DNA of 64,000 nucleotides from an uncultured Eubacteriales bacterium (GTDB taxonomy: Bacteria > Bacillota > Clostridia > Oscillospirales > CAG-382): assembly GCA_900551295.1 (NCBI GenBank), contig URVJ01000001.1, forward strand, positions 124,001 to 188,000, given 5' to 3'. The first letter of the stretch is position 1. Every line of letters starts with the position of its first letter. Below, piece after piece: positions 34,595 through 44,368 of the stretch. Both the position numbers and the translations under genes were made by a program. The notes beneath the pieces are model-generated. The model searched no databases. It was not told the DNA's origin and saw nothing but the letters and a program-made list of their open reading frames with translations.

Positions 34595-36106
34595 TCAGTC
34601 ATCAAGCGGCTTCATCGTCGGGAACAGAAGCACGTCTCTTATCGAATAGTTATCGGTAAGCAGCATGACAAGTCTGTCAAGACCGAAACCGAGACCGCCC
34701 GTAGGAGGCATACCGTATTCAAGTGCGTTTATGAAGTCTTCGTCGACACTTGCATTTGCACCCTGAGCACGCTTTTCCGCAACCTGCTTTTCAAAGCGCT
34801 GTCTCTGATCGATAGGATCGTTGAGTTCCGAAAAAGCATTTCCCATTTCACGCGCATATATGAAATACTCAAAGCGCTCCGTAAATGCGGGATTGTCAGC
34901 TTTTCTCTTTGCAAGAGGAGAATTCTCAACAGGATAGTCATATATGAAAGTAGGCTGAATAAGCTTATCTTCAACATACGCGTCGAAGAATTCAGCAAGC
35001 ACCGTACCCTTGGTCGCATTTGCGGCAACTTCTACATGATGCTCGGCTGCGCACTTTCTTGCGTCCTCGTCGGTTGCCCAGTCGTTATAATCAACGCCGG
35101 CGTACTTCTTGACGGATTCCGCCATAGTAAGCCTTTCCCACGGCGACGCCATATTGATCTCAACGCCCTGATAGGTAATCTTTTCAGATCCGCATATTTT
35201 ACGCGCAAGCACGTTATGCATTTCTTCGACTAGATCCATCATTCCGTGATAATCGGTATATGCCTGATAAACCTCGACGGAAGTAAACTCCGGATTATGC
35301 TTTACGTCCATACCTTCGTTTCGGAAGATACGTCCGACCTCGTAAACCCTGTCAATACCGCCGACAATAAGTCTTTTAAGGTAAAGCTCGGTTTCAATTC
35401 TGAGGTACATATCAATATCGAGTGCGTTGTGATGCGTAACAAACGGACGCGCCGCGGCACCGATCTCAAGCGTATGAAGAACCGGAGTGTCAACTTCAAG
35501 AAACCCCTTTGCGTCAAGGAAGTTTCTGATCTCCTTGAGTATCTGAGAACGCTTTACAAACGTATCCTTTACTTCGGGATTTACTATAAGATCAACATAG
35601 CGCTGTCTGTAACGCATTTCCTGATCTTTCAGACCGTGGAACTTTTCGGGAAGCACGCGAAGGCTCTTTGAAAGAAGTATAAGCTCTGTTGCGTGAACCG
35701 AAATTTCTCCCGTTTTTGTCTTGAAAACAAAACCCGTAATGCCGACAATGTCGCCTATATCAAGTTTTTTGAACGCTGCGTATTCGTCGTCACCGATGTC
35801 GTTTTTGCTGACATAGCACTGAATTCTGCCTTTGCCGTCCTGAATATTGCAAAAGCTTGCCTTGCCCATTATTCTCTTGGACATAAGCCTGCCCGCGATA
35901 ACTACCGTCTTATTTTCAAGTTCTTCAAAATTTTCTTTAATATCCGCAGACGCATGGTCGACCGGATATTTCACAAGCTGATAAGGATCGTTTCCCTGCT
36001 CTTTCAAAGCGTCGAGCTTTTCGCGTCTTATACGCATCTGTTCGCTGAGTTCGCTTTGCGAAAGAACCTCGTTTTCAGCCTGATTTGTATTGTTGGTTTC
36101 TGCCAA
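34595..36106 (-). CDS. lysS: Lysyl-tRNA synthetase, class II
   Basis: A 503-residue aminoacyl-tRNA synthetase. The N-terminal OB-fold (~55-160) binds the anticodon. Class II motif 2 includes FRNEGMDVKHNPEFTSVEVYQAY and motif 3 GGLGFGLDRLVMLL near the end. It charges tRNA-Lys. The stop is TGA. It follows greA by 31 bases and precedes the membrane protein gene by 2, so the operon is greA-lysS-membrane protein-MBL hydrolase. Length and motifs are typical. Confidence 0.97.
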   Translation of the reverse strand: MAETNNTNQAENEVLSQSELSEQMRIRREKLDALKEQGNDPYQLVKYPVDHASADIKENFEELENKTVVIAGRLMSKRIMGKASFCNIQDGKGRIQCYVSKNDIGDDEYAAFKKLDIGDIVGITGFVFKTKTGEISVHATELILLSKSLRVLPEKFHGLKDQEMRYRQRYVDLIVNPEVKDTFVKRSQILKEIRNFLDAKGFLEVDTPVLHTLEIGAAARPFVTHHNALDIDMYLRIETELYLKRLIVGGIDRVYEVGRIFRNEGMDVKHNPEFTSVEVYQAYTDYHGMMDLVEEMHNVLARKICGSEKITYQGVEINMASPWERLTMAESVKKYAGVDYNDWATDEDARKCAAEHHVEVAANATKGTVLAEFFDAYVEDKLIQPTFIYDYPVENSPLAKRKADNPAFTERFEYFIYAREMGNAFSELNDPIDQRQRFEKQVAEKRAQGANASVDEDFINALEYGMPPTGGLGFGLDRLVMLLTDNYSIRDVLLFPTMKPLDD

Positions 36107-36137
36107 AATTTACACCGTCCTAAAATAATTTGTGCGT

Positions 36138-36620
36138 TTACTTTGAAATCTCAAGAACCTTCATGAGAATTTCGCCGCCGGGAGTTTCTGCTTTTACGGT
36201 CTCGCCTATCTCTGCACCTATAAGCGCGCGGCCTATCGGAGATTCGTCCGAAACCTTGTAGTTTATCGGATCGGATTCGCTCGAACCGACTATCGTGTAC
36301 TCAACATCTTCATTGAAAGTTTCATCGTGAACTTTTACGCGGTTTCCGACGTTTACGACATCGGTTTTGATTTCATGCTCGTTTATAACTTTGATGTTTT
36401 TGAGCATTGCCTCTATTTCCGCAATTCTCTGTTCAACGGAAGCCTGTTCGTTCTTTGCTTCGTCGTATTCGCTGTTTTCCGAAAGGTCTCCGAACGCGCG
36501 GGCAACTTTGATTGCCTCCGCAACTTCCTTACGTTTTGTGGTTTTGAGATATTCAAGCTCTTCTTTAAGTTTTTTAAGACCTTCGCTTGATACTGTTGTC
36601 TGTCTTGCCAAGATATTCAC
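36138..36620 (-). CDS. greA: Transcription elongation factor GreA
   Basis: A ~160-residue factor that rescues stalled RNA polymerase. An N-terminal coiled coil (LKEELEYLKTTKRKEVAEAIKVARAFGDLSENSEYDEAKNEQ, acidic tip DLSEN) and a C-terminal globular domain (SPIGRALIGAEIGETVKAETPGG) are both present. The start is ambiguous: GTG at 36620 (three bases after AAAGGA) or TTG at 36611, which would give the usual MARQTT beginning. GTG is taken as the better codon. First gene of the lysS operon. Confidence 0.93.
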   Translation of the reverse strand: MNILARQTTVSSEGLKKLKEELEYLKTTKRKEVAEAIKVARAFGDLSENSEYDEAKNEQASVEQRIAEIEAMLKNIKVINEHEIKTDVVNVGNRVKVHDETFNEDVEYTIVGSSESDPINYKVSDESPIGRALIGAEIGETVKAETPGGEILMKVLEISK

Positions 36621-36840
36621 TTTTCCTTTCAATGGATTTATCTTAATTGACAGTGTAATTATATTAAATTTTTCCTCATCTGTCAACCATTTTTGTAAAA
36701 AATTTATAAGCAGAGTCAAAAATTGAGCCGTTATTTTTGTTTTTTACCATATCGGAATGCAAGATTTGAGACACATTATGCGCTTTGCGGGCATCAGAGT
36801 GCAATGAGTATAATTTTTGTTTTCTAAAAGGAAAATTGTA

Positions 36841-36870
36841 TTGACATGATGTGACAAAATATGCTATAAT
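36841..36870 (+). promoter_or_regulatory. Promoter for PRPP synthetase
   Basis: -35 TTGACA (36841-36846) and -10 TATAAT (36865-36870) are spaced 18 bp, followed by a ~55-base leader before the GGAGG and the ATG at 36929. Confidence 0.8.
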
Positions 36871-36928
36871 CTGTTTGTAAACATATGCGGACGTCAAAAA
36901 GACTCCGCGCAAATTTAGGAGGTATATC

Positions 36929-38041
36929 ATGCAGGACTTGTCAAAAGAGGTCGCGTTCAGTCCTTTGGCGCTTATCGGCACCCGCGGAACCGAAAAAATG
37001 CTGCAGAGAATTCAGAAGTACATAGGCGAATGGAGAAAAGAAGAAAATCCGGATTATATTATTGAGACATCTTTCCCCAGATTCGGAACGGGTGAAGCGA
37101 AGTGCTTGCTCAACGAGTCTGTACGCGGCAAGGATGTCTATATTGTTGCCGACTGTTACAATTACAGCCAGACATACAAAATGTACGGAATGGAAGTTCC
37201 CATGAGCCCCGACGATCACTTCTGCGATGTAAAGAGAATTATTTCCGCTATCAGCGGCAAGGCTGCGAGAATATCGGTAATCATGCCCATGCTATATGAG
37301 AGCCGCCAGCACAGAAGAACCGCACGCGAATCGCTTGACTGCGCATTTATGCTGCATGAGCTTATTTCTCTCGGCGTTGAAAACATCATGACATTCGACG
37401 CACATGACGACAGAGTAAGAAACGCAATACCGCTCGAAGGCTTTGACAACCTCATGCCTACATATCAGATGATAAAGGCGTTTATGGCAAACGAAAAAGA
37501 CATAGACATCAAAAACACTGTTATAGTATCTCCCGACGAAGGAGCGCTTGCACGCGGAATGTACTATTCCTCTGTACTCGGCATACAGCTCAGTATGTTC
37601 TACAAGAGAAGAGATTATTCGATAGTAAAAGACGGAAGAAATCCGATAGTTGCGCATGAATACCTCGGTGATGACGTCAAGGGCAAGGACATTATAGTTG
37701 TTGACGATATAATCTCCTCCGGCGACAGTTTCCTTCACATACTTGACAAGCTCAAAGCTATGGGCGCAAAGAGAATTTTCGGATTCTTTACCTTTGGTCT
37801 GTTCTGCAACGGCTTTGACGTAATAGACGACTACGCAAAGCGCGGAATGTTCGACAGAATATACGCTACAAACTCCGTTTACAACACTCCGACCGCGCTC
37901 AACAAAGAATGGTTCAGAGAAGTTAATGTTCTGAAGTATGTCGCCTATTACATTGAGGCTGTCAACATAAACAAATCAGTCGGCTCGCTGCTTGATCCCA
38001 CTCAGAAGATCCACTCTCTCTGCGAAAAATACAACATTTAA
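36929..38041 (+). CDS. prs: Ribose-phosphate pyrophosphokinase
   Basis: A 370-residue enzyme making PRPP from ribose-5-phosphate and ATP for nucleotide, His and Trp synthesis. The sequence carries the PRPP loop VVDDIISSGDS near residue 253. YESRQHRRTARESLD matches the ATP-binding flexible loop, and TFDAHDDRVRN the metal/substrate region. It is longer than the usual ~315 residues because of an extended N-terminal part and a ~50-residue tail. Strong promoter, GGAGG and terminator; monocistronic. Confidence 0.93.
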   Translation: MQDLSKEVAFSPLALIGTRGTEKMLQRIQKYIGEWRKEENPDYIIETSFPRFGTGEAKCLLNESVRGKDVYIVADCYNYSQTYKMYGMEVPMSPDDHFCDVKRIISAISGKAARISVIMPMLYESRQHRRTARESLDCAFMLHELISLGVENIMTFDAHDDRVRNAIPLEGFDNLMPTYQMIKAFMANEKDIDIKNTVIVSPDEGALARGMYYSSVLGIQLSMFYKRRDYSIVKDGRNPIVAHEYLGDDVKGKDIIVVDDIISSGDSFLHILDKLKAMGAKRIFGFFTFGLFCNGFDVIDDYAKRGMFDRIYATNSVYNTPTALNKEWFREVNVLKYVAYYIEAVNINKSVGSLLDPTQKIHSLCEKYNI

Positions 38042-38066
38042 TAAGCTGCGCTTTTCAGCGTCGCTG

Positions 38067-38100
38067 CGGACGGTTTTTCACGCCGTCCGATTTTTTGTCC
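38067..38100 (+). terminator. Terminator of PRPP synthetase
   Basis: CGGACGG (38067-38073) pairs with CCGTCCG (38083-38089), followed by ATTTTTTG. Confidence 0.9.
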
Positions 38101-38142
38101 CTTTTTTGACGAAATTAAGGCGAAAATTGAACGATTTTGTTC

Positions 38143-38171
38143 TTGTAAATCCGCCGCAAATATGGTAGAAT
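38143..38171 (+). promoter_or_regulatory. Promoter for the GH106-like gene
   Basis: -35 TTGTAA (38143-38148) and -10 TAGAAT (38166-38171) are spaced 17 bp, 33 bp before the ATG at 38205. Confidence 0.6.
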
Positions 38172-38204
38172 TATCTAAAAAAGCAATTTAATTCGGAGGT
38201 TTAA

Positions 38205-41135
38205 ATGAATTATATCGAAAAGCTTAAAAATCCGCCGGCAAAGTACAGGCCTATGCCCTTCTGGTCATGGAACTCAAAACTTGAAGTACCGGAAACAACC
38301 GAACAGGTTGACAAAATGCATGACATAGGAAACGGCGGTTTCTTCATGCACGCAAGAGGCGGTCTTAAAACCGAATACATGAGCGATGAATGGTTTGACA
38401 ACATAAAATCCGCGGTTTCCGAGGCAAAAAAGCTCGGAATAAATCCCTGGGGCTATGATGAAAACGGCTGGCCCAGCGGTTTCGGTTCGGACGCCGTCAA
38501 CGGTCTCGGAATTGACTATCAGCAAAAATATCTGCGCCTTGAAATTACCGACAAACCCGCCGAAACGCAAAGAACAATCGCAAACACAAAAGCGCCGAAC
38601 GGCAAAAACGCTCATTTTTACTATGACGTAAATCCGTTTTATATAGATACGCTCGACCCAAAAGTTACCGACGAGTTTATAAGAGTAACGCACGAACGCT
38701 ACAAAAAGGAACTCGGTGAAAACTTCACCGATATGACGGGATTCTTCACCGACGAACCTCAGGTTTCAAGAAACGGTATTCCGTGGTCGTTTACGCTTTG
38801 TGACGAATACGAGAAAGCATACGGCGAAAAGCTCATTCCCGTTCTTTACGATCTCTTTGAAGATACCGAAACGTCGGTAACCACAAGATTCAGATTCTGG
38901 AAACTCGTAACCAAACTTTTCAGCGAAAACTTTTTAGGCAGAATTTACGACTGGTGCAACAAAAACGATTCTCATCTCACGGGACACATGGTTTGCGAAG
39001 AAAGTTTCAATTCGCAGCTTGATTCAAACGGCGCTTGTATGCCGAACTACGAATACTTCCACATTCCGGGCGTTGACAAACTCGGCAGAAGCGTCGGCAG
39101 AGATCTGCTCGCACCTCAGGTCACATCTGTTGCAGCCCAGCTCGGCAAAAAGCAGATTCTTACAGAAAGCTTTGCCATGTGCGGCTGGGACGTTAGTTTT
39201 GAAGAATTAAAGTGGATACTTGAGTGGCAGATGGTAAAGGGTGTAAATCTGCTTTGCCAGCACCTTGCAGGTTACTCTCTCGGCGGAATCAGAAAGCGCG
39301 ACTATCCCGCCGGTCACTTCTATCAGAACCCCTGGTGGGACGAATACAAGGACTTTGTTGACTTCTCCGCAAGAATGGGTATGCTGCTTTCCGACGGAGA
39401 ACTTAAATGCGACGTTCTTGTACTTCACACAATGTCATCGGCATGGATTGAAAGAAAGAACGACGGCTATCAGCAGAAAATCGAAGAACATAACAAACGA
39501 CTTATGGAAATATCGGTTCTGCTTGACAAAAATCAGATCATTCACCATCTCGGCGACGATAAAATAATGTCTAAATACGCAAACGTAAAAGACGGGCTTC
39601 TGAATGTCGGAAAAATGTCCTACGGCACGGTTATCGTCCCCGGCAGCAGAATTATTGACTCAAACACATTCAGACTTATAGAAGAATTTGCAAAATCCGG
39701 CGGAAATCTGATTTTTGTCGGTCAGATACCTGAATATATTGACGGCATTGCAAGCGAAAAAGTCAAAGAACTTGCCGAAAAATGCACGCACATTGACAAT
39801 TTCAACGAGGTTCTCGCGCATATTCCCGAAAGCGCAAAATACTGCTCGGTTACCGACAAAAACGGAAACAACGCCGATATACAGTTTGCTTACCGCAATC
39901 ACGGCGATTTTGAAATGTACTATTTTGTTAATACATATTCGCCCAAGTGCGAAAATATCCGCCTTTCAATGACCGGTAAGTCGGTCTGCGAATTTGATTA
40001 CATAACGGGTACGGAAAAGCCTTGCATATTTGAAAACGACGGCGAAAATATTATCGTACACCATACATTCGAGGAAAAAGGTTCATACGTCCTCTTTGTA
40101 CGCCGTGACGGCAAGTACAAGAGCGCCAAAGCCGATAACAAGGCTTTATCAAGCATTAACGGCAAACTCCGCGGAGAATGGAAAATTAAGGAACACGATC
40201 AGAATCTGCTCACTCTTGACCGCTGCGACTGCTATTTTGACGGCAAGCTGTGCGGAAAGAATATGTATGTGGGAGATATCCAGGAAAAGGCGTGCGCATT
40301 CGGAAAGAAAGTCGGCGTAAAGCTTGATTTCCACGTAAATGTAAAAAAAGCGCCCGAAGGACAGCTCTTCCTCATACTCGAACAGCCCGAGAATTATACT
40401 CTGTACATAAACGGTTCGGAAGTTAGCAAGAATATCTGCGGTTATTACCGCGACAAGTCGTTTATAAAGCTTGATATTTCAGGAAAGCTCATTTCCGGAG
40501 AAAACACGGTAACACTCATGTGCGACTTTGTACAGCCTGAATCGGTATACTCTCAGCTTGAGGACTGCTTAAAGTTTGAGTCCATGAAGAACAAGCTCTG
40601 GTATGACATGGAAATTGAATCGGTATATCTTCTCGGCAATTTCGGCGTCGGCTTTGACAAAGATTTCCGTCCGGCAGCATATGATTCGCTTGTAAACGAC
40701 GGTACGCCGTACATTGACGAAATGCCCGCAGCTCTTAGCGACGGTGACTTCACGGAACAGGGACTTCCCTTCTTCTGCGGTCACATTAAGGTAAGCAAGG
40801 AAATTGAGCTTTCTGAAAGTGAAATCAATTCGGCAAACATTGAGCTTTCAAGACTTTGCAGCACGGTATCATGGTTTACCGTAAACGGCAAAAAGCTTGA
40901 AAACATATACTGGGCGCCGTACAATGCAGATCTTACGGGACTTCTCCACGCAGGCAAAAACACGATTGAACTCGACATTGTCGGAAACTTCCGCAATATG
41001 CTCGGCCCGCATCACACAGACGGCGAAAACTATTGGGTAGGTCCCGGCTCCTTCATGCATGAGTCGCCGATATTCGGTCACGGAAACTGGTATGACGGTT
41101 ATTGCTTTGTAAAGTACGGCCTGTTCTTAAAGTAA
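38205..41135 (+). CDS. GH106-like glycoside hydrolase, probable alpha-L-rhamnosidase
   Basis: A 976-residue protein without a signal peptide, so intracellular. The N-terminal TIM-barrel region shows the GH106-type opening YRPMPFWSWNSKLEV, GGFFMHARGGLKTEYMSDEW and YDENGWPSGFGS (~83-94), later TGFFTDEPQVSRNG and the long TESFAMCGWDVSFEELKW helix. C-terminal jelly-roll domains (~640-976) end in GPGSFMHESPIFGHGNWYDG. GH106 enzymes release rhamnose with Ca2+ help. It would act on oligosaccharides imported after GH78 action. GGAGG precedes the ATG. Monocistronic. Confidence 0.85.
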   Translation: MNYIEKLKNPPAKYRPMPFWSWNSKLEVPETTEQVDKMHDIGNGGFFMHARGGLKTEYMSDEWFDNIKSAVSEAKKLGINPWGYDENGWPSGFGSDAVNGLGIDYQQKYLRLEITDKPAETQRTIANTKAPNGKNAHFYYDVNPFYIDTLDPKVTDEFIRVTHERYKKELGENFTDMTGFFTDEPQVSRNGIPWSFTLCDEYEKAYGEKLIPVLYDLFEDTETSVTTRFRFWKLVTKLFSENFLGRIYDWCNKNDSHLTGHMVCEESFNSQLDSNGACMPNYEYFHIPGVDKLGRSVGRDLLAPQVTSVAAQLGKKQILTESFAMCGWDVSFEELKWILEWQMVKGVNLLCQHLAGYSLGGIRKRDYPAGHFYQNPWWDEYKDFVDFSARMGMLLSDGELKCDVLVLHTMSSAWIERKNDGYQQKIEEHNKRLMEISVLLDKNQIIHHLGDDKIMSKYANVKDGLLNVGKMSYGTVIVPGSRIIDSNTFRLIEEFAKSGGNLIFVGQIPEYIDGIASEKVKELAEKCTHIDNFNEVLAHIPESAKYCSVTDKNGNNADIQFAYRNHGDFEMYYFVNTYSPKCENIRLSMTGKSVCEFDYITGTEKPCIFENDGENIIVHHTFEEKGSYVLFVRRDGKYKSAKADNKALSSINGKLRGEWKIKEHDQNLLTLDRCDCYFDGKLCGKNMYVGDIQEKACAFGKKVGVKLDFHVNVKKAPEGQLFLILEQPENYTLYINGSEVSKNICGYYRDKSFIKLDISGKLISGENTVTLMCDFVQPESVYSQLEDCLKFESMKNKLWYDMEIESVYLLGNFGVGFDKDFRPAAYDSLVNDGTPYIDEMPAALSDGDFTEQGLPFFCGHIKVSKEIELSESEINSANIELSRLCSTVSWFTVNGKKLENIYWAPYNADLTGLLHAGKNTIELDIVGNFRNMLGPHHTDGENYWVGPGSFMHESPIFGHGNWYDGYCFVKYGLFLK

Positions 41136-41159
41136 TGCAGCAAAATACCGATATAAATT

Positions 41160-41195
41160 AAAAATGTCCCGGACGAAAAATCCGGGACTTAATTT
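41160..41195. terminator. Bidirectional terminator
   Basis: GTCCCGGA (41166-41173) pairs with TCCGGGAC (41181-41188) across 7 bases, with T-rich runs on both strands. It serves both the GH106-like gene and the convergent GH99-like gene. Confidence 0.85.
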
Positions 41196-41208
41196 ATGTG
41201 TTTTGAAG

Positions 41209-44184
41209 TTATTTGGAAATAAACTTTATGAACTCGTCGTCAACTTCGATATTATAACCGAGAATTTCAGCAAGCAGATCGGCAGGTATGAGCGGCACAC
41301 CGTCTTTAAGTTCAAGCGGTCTGTCAAGTCTGATTTCCCTGCCGTCAAAGTCAGCCTTATCCGAACCCACGGTGAATACACACTTTCCGACGCCGTATAC
41401 GGTAAGCTGTTTCTTTGCCTTGCACCACTCGTAATACATTCCCTTGATATCGGCAAATTCCGATGTTGTATCAAAAGGAATATACAGCTTGGAACCTTTT
41501 ATTTCCGAATACAGAGAAGTTGCAATCTCTACTCCGTCTACCATGATTTCTCTGTGCGGCGGTGTCGCGAGAAGTTCAACGTCTACAAGTTCAAAGTCGC
41601 CGACAGCGTATATCGGGTCAAAGCGCAGAGCCGTTACTTTTCCTTTCCACTTAAAGTAAGATTTGCCGTGAAAATCAAGCGTGAGAGGCGCAACGCGCTT
41701 GGGATCAGTCAGGCAGTAGATATTTCGGCTGTTTATAACGCCGTCAGGTCTGTCAGAGAAGAATGCCTCGATGCAGCACATCTGATTTACCGGCTTATAT
41801 GCTCTTATATGCGCCCTGAGTCCGGCAATGCGTCCCGTATTGAGCGGGAATATGTCATCTTTGAGCAGCATATACGGATCTGCTTGATCAGAATGTCCGA
41901 AAAGGCGTCCGTCTTTAATTTCAAGGCTTGAAAATCCGTGGAATTCCCACTTTTCAAGATCCTCTTTCGTTTTGAAAGTATACTTTTTGAAAAGCGTTCC
42001 GTCGGGGGCGTCGTCCTTTGCATATCCGAGAGGAGCTATTGTCGCTCTGTCCATCGGGTGAAGTATGTCAATGCGCTTTTTCTGTTCTTCGTTGGGTGCT
42101 ATATCGGTATGAGGAATATCCTTTAAGAATACGCTCCTTACGGCGTCCATATAGCCGAAACCGTTAAGTCCCGACGGGCTTATATAAGTGCCCTCGCCGT
42201 ATTCGTTCCAGTTAGAGAGCATTACAAGCTTGCTCTTCCAGGAATCTTTTTCATACGTCGGGAGAATTTCATCCCTTGCCCATGTAAGCAAAGATTTCAT
42301 ATCGTCAACAGACATATTCGGAAAACGCTCGCCCGACCATGCAACATGGTTGAAACCTGTACTTGCGGTAGGAACAACGTGTACGTTTCCGAGTGCTATA
42401 TTATCAAGTATGCGTTTCTTGGTATATTCAAGATCATATCCCTGCGTACCCCAGCCGTATGCATGAACTGCGTCGAATCCGCACTTCTTATATATTTCGG
42501 TATTATCAGCACAGCCCATGATTATCAGATCTTTGTATCCGAGTTTTTTGACTTCGGAACGCAGATAATCAAATTCTGCCTTTACAGCTTCGGGACTTCC
42601 GAAATCCTTGACAAGCTGCGCAGGACCGAATATCGACATTATAGCTTTGCCGTCGATGGTCATATATCTGCTGTCCGAGAAGAAATAGTCAATCCAGTAC
42701 GGCACAAAATATTTTCTGAAAGCCTCGGCGTTCAACGGATGTGCCGCGTTCTGTGCCTCCCATAAAAGCGCAAGCTTTACCTTATCCGAATACTTTGCAA
42801 GCATATGACCGCCGTGTATTGCGCTTGAAAGCTGTGTATGTCTGAAAGGCGCGTTGCGTTCGGGCGCATACCAGCAATACAGTTCAAAATCAATACCGTG
42901 TTCACACATCCATTTGAGTTCCCAATCCGCAGTTTCGGGAAGCCCTTCGTCGTAATATCCGAGTAACGGCTTTACTTCGTCAAACGGAGTTATGCAGTCC
43001 CAGCCGTGATGGTCTCCCGTTCTCCAAAGTGAGCATATGTTCATACCGACATAATAATCGCCTTTCTTTTCAGGCACAATCGGTTCGGGAACATAATCGT
43101 CCGGCATGGGCTGGATTTCAAATACGAATATATCGGTAAACTTTGCGCAAGATGCCGCTTTTGCGCTAAGCTCAAGCCTTATCTCATCGAAAAATCCTAT
43201 TTTTTTCTCAAATGCAAGAGTAGTAACTTTCTTTCCGTTAAGTCTGATAAGCGCGGTTCCGGTTGCGGTGTCTGCCTCAAATCTCAGCGTCTGCCATACT
43301 TCAAAGCTGTGATTTCTTAACTCTCCGCCGCGGCAGAATATGCCCTTAGAGGCGTCAGAGACAGTGATAATTCTTTCACCGCCGCTGCAAAGCGAAAGAT
43401 TCAGCACAGAATTCTCATCGCACATCAGATATTTTATCTCAAAGCATATATTTCCCTCTGCACGTGAAAACTTTTTGGATATGACGGTTTCGGATTTTCC
43501 GTCCGCGTCGATTTCATAGACGCAATCCGGTGCAATATCGGAATATCTCTTTCGTGAAACTTCGGAATTTCCGCAAACCGATACTACATAATCCTCGGGC
43601 AGTATTCCCGGAACGTCAAAAATGCACATATCGTTGACGTAATAATTTTTGTACATCTTTACAAAGTGGTAAAGCTCCGCCTCGCCTATCGCCTTTTCGT
43701 CAAAGCCGCATTTGAATGTCGATATACTCTGCGCTTTTCCTGTAAAAGTACACTTCGCGGCAAAAACACCGTCGGAATATATAAGTGCCGTGCCGGAATC
43801 AATATCAAGAACAAATTTTATGTAATGCTTTGAATTATCCGCAGCAAACAGCTTATAAGAGCCTGCATGGAAAAAGCCGTCATGCAGTACTATTTTCAGC
43901 GCTTCGTCAGTCTTGTTGAAAAATCCGAGATAAAAGCCGTCGCCCGAAACAGGTCTGTACATTGCCTCAAATGTAACCGTTCCCGAAAACTGTTCGGTAA
44001 TATCTCTTTTTACCGATGTCGGCTTTGTGTCAATATTGCTTACAAGACGCCTCGCGGGCATTTTATCACCGGGTGTTATCTGTCTGTCAGCGCCTCGGAA
44101 ATCCGTGTCCCAGCCTGAATACGGATACGGCCAGCTACGGTGCTGTTTGTCATCAATCAAAAAGAAAGCACTCTTATTCTCCAT
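41209..44184 (-). CDS. WbsX/GH99-like protein, paralogue of the gene at 9878
   Basis: A 991-residue cytoplasmic protein with the same three-part layout as the gene at 9878-12880. N-terminal concanavalin-like sandwiches cover ~1-370. The GH99-like domain has YYVGMNICSLWRTG, ADWELKWMCEHGIDFELYCWYA and SNWNEYGEGTYIS. The C-terminal dyad resembles a copper amine oxidase N-type domain (IMVDGVEIAT and ADFDGREIRLDRP, then GVPLIPADLLAEILGYNI), clearer than in the paralogue. It probably cleaves a mannan- or hexose-rich oligosaccharide inside the cell. Convergent with the GH106-like gene. Confidence 0.82.
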   Translation of the reverse strand: MENKSAFFLIDDKQHRSWPYPYSGWDTDFRGADRQITPGDKMPARRLVSNIDTKPTSVKRDITEQFSGTVTFEAMYRPVSGDGFYLGFFNKTDEALKIVLHDGFFHAGSYKLFAADNSKHYIKFVLDIDSGTALIYSDGVFAAKCTFTGKAQSISTFKCGFDEKAIGEAELYHFVKMYKNYYVNDMCIFDVPGILPEDYVVSVCGNSEVSRKRYSDIAPDCVYEIDADGKSETVISKKFSRAEGNICFEIKYLMCDENSVLNLSLCSGGERIITVSDASKGIFCRGGELRNHSFEVWQTLRFEADTATGTALIRLNGKKVTTLAFEKKIGFFDEIRLELSAKAASCAKFTDIFVFEIQPMPDDYVPEPIVPEKKGDYYVGMNICSLWRTGDHHGWDCITPFDEVKPLLGYYDEGLPETADWELKWMCEHGIDFELYCWYAPERNAPFRHTQLSSAIHGGHMLAKYSDKVKLALLWEAQNAAHPLNAEAFRKYFVPYWIDYFFSDSRYMTIDGKAIMSIFGPAQLVKDFGSPEAVKAEFDYLRSEVKKLGYKDLIIMGCADNTEIYKKCGFDAVHAYGWGTQGYDLEYTKKRILDNIALGNVHVVPTASTGFNHVAWSGERFPNMSVDDMKSLLTWARDEILPTYEKDSWKSKLVMLSNWNEYGEGTYISPSGLNGFGYMDAVRSVFLKDIPHTDIAPNEEQKKRIDILHPMDRATIAPLGYAKDDAPDGTLFKKYTFKTKEDLEKWEFHGFSSLEIKDGRLFGHSDQADPYMLLKDDIFPLNTGRIAGLRAHIRAYKPVNQMCCIEAFFSDRPDGVINSRNIYCLTDPKRVAPLTLDFHGKSYFKWKGKVTALRFDPIYAVGDFELVDVELLATPPHREIMVDGVEIATSLYSEIKGSKLYIPFDTTSEFADIKGMYYEWCKAKKQLTVYGVGKCVFTVGSDKADFDGREIRLDRPLELKDGVPLIPADLLAEILGYNIEVDDEFIKFISK

Positions 44185-44243
44185 TGTTTAAATTCCCCCT
44201 TGTTTAGGTAAATTTGCATATAAATGTATTGATTTACAAAGCT

Positions 44244-44272
44244 ATATTACATTATAATAAATAAAATGTCAA
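44244..44272 (-). promoter_or_regulatory. Promoter for the second GH99-like gene
   Basis: On the minus strand, -35 TTGACA (44267-44272) and -10 TAATAT (44244-44249) are spaced 17 bp. Confidence 0.7.
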
Positions 44273-44310
44273 TACCAAAAACTAATTATTTTGTACTCCA
44301 TTTTAACGTG

Positions 44311-44339
44311 TTGTGTTTTTGACAAAGATGTGGTAAAAT
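44311..44339 (+). promoter_or_regulatory. Probable promoter for the GTPase-nuclease gene
   Basis: -35 TTGTGT (44311-44316) and -10 TAAAAT (44334-44339) are spaced 17 bp, 29 bp before the ATG. The -35 is weak. Confidence 0.45.
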
Positions 44340-44368
44340 AAGTGTATTAAAGATACAAGGAAGTAACC

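Noticed and set aside
44319..44324. TTGACA as -35 of the GTPase-nuclease gene
   Set aside because: Spacing to TAAAAT is only 9 bases; TTGTGT at 44311 gives 17.
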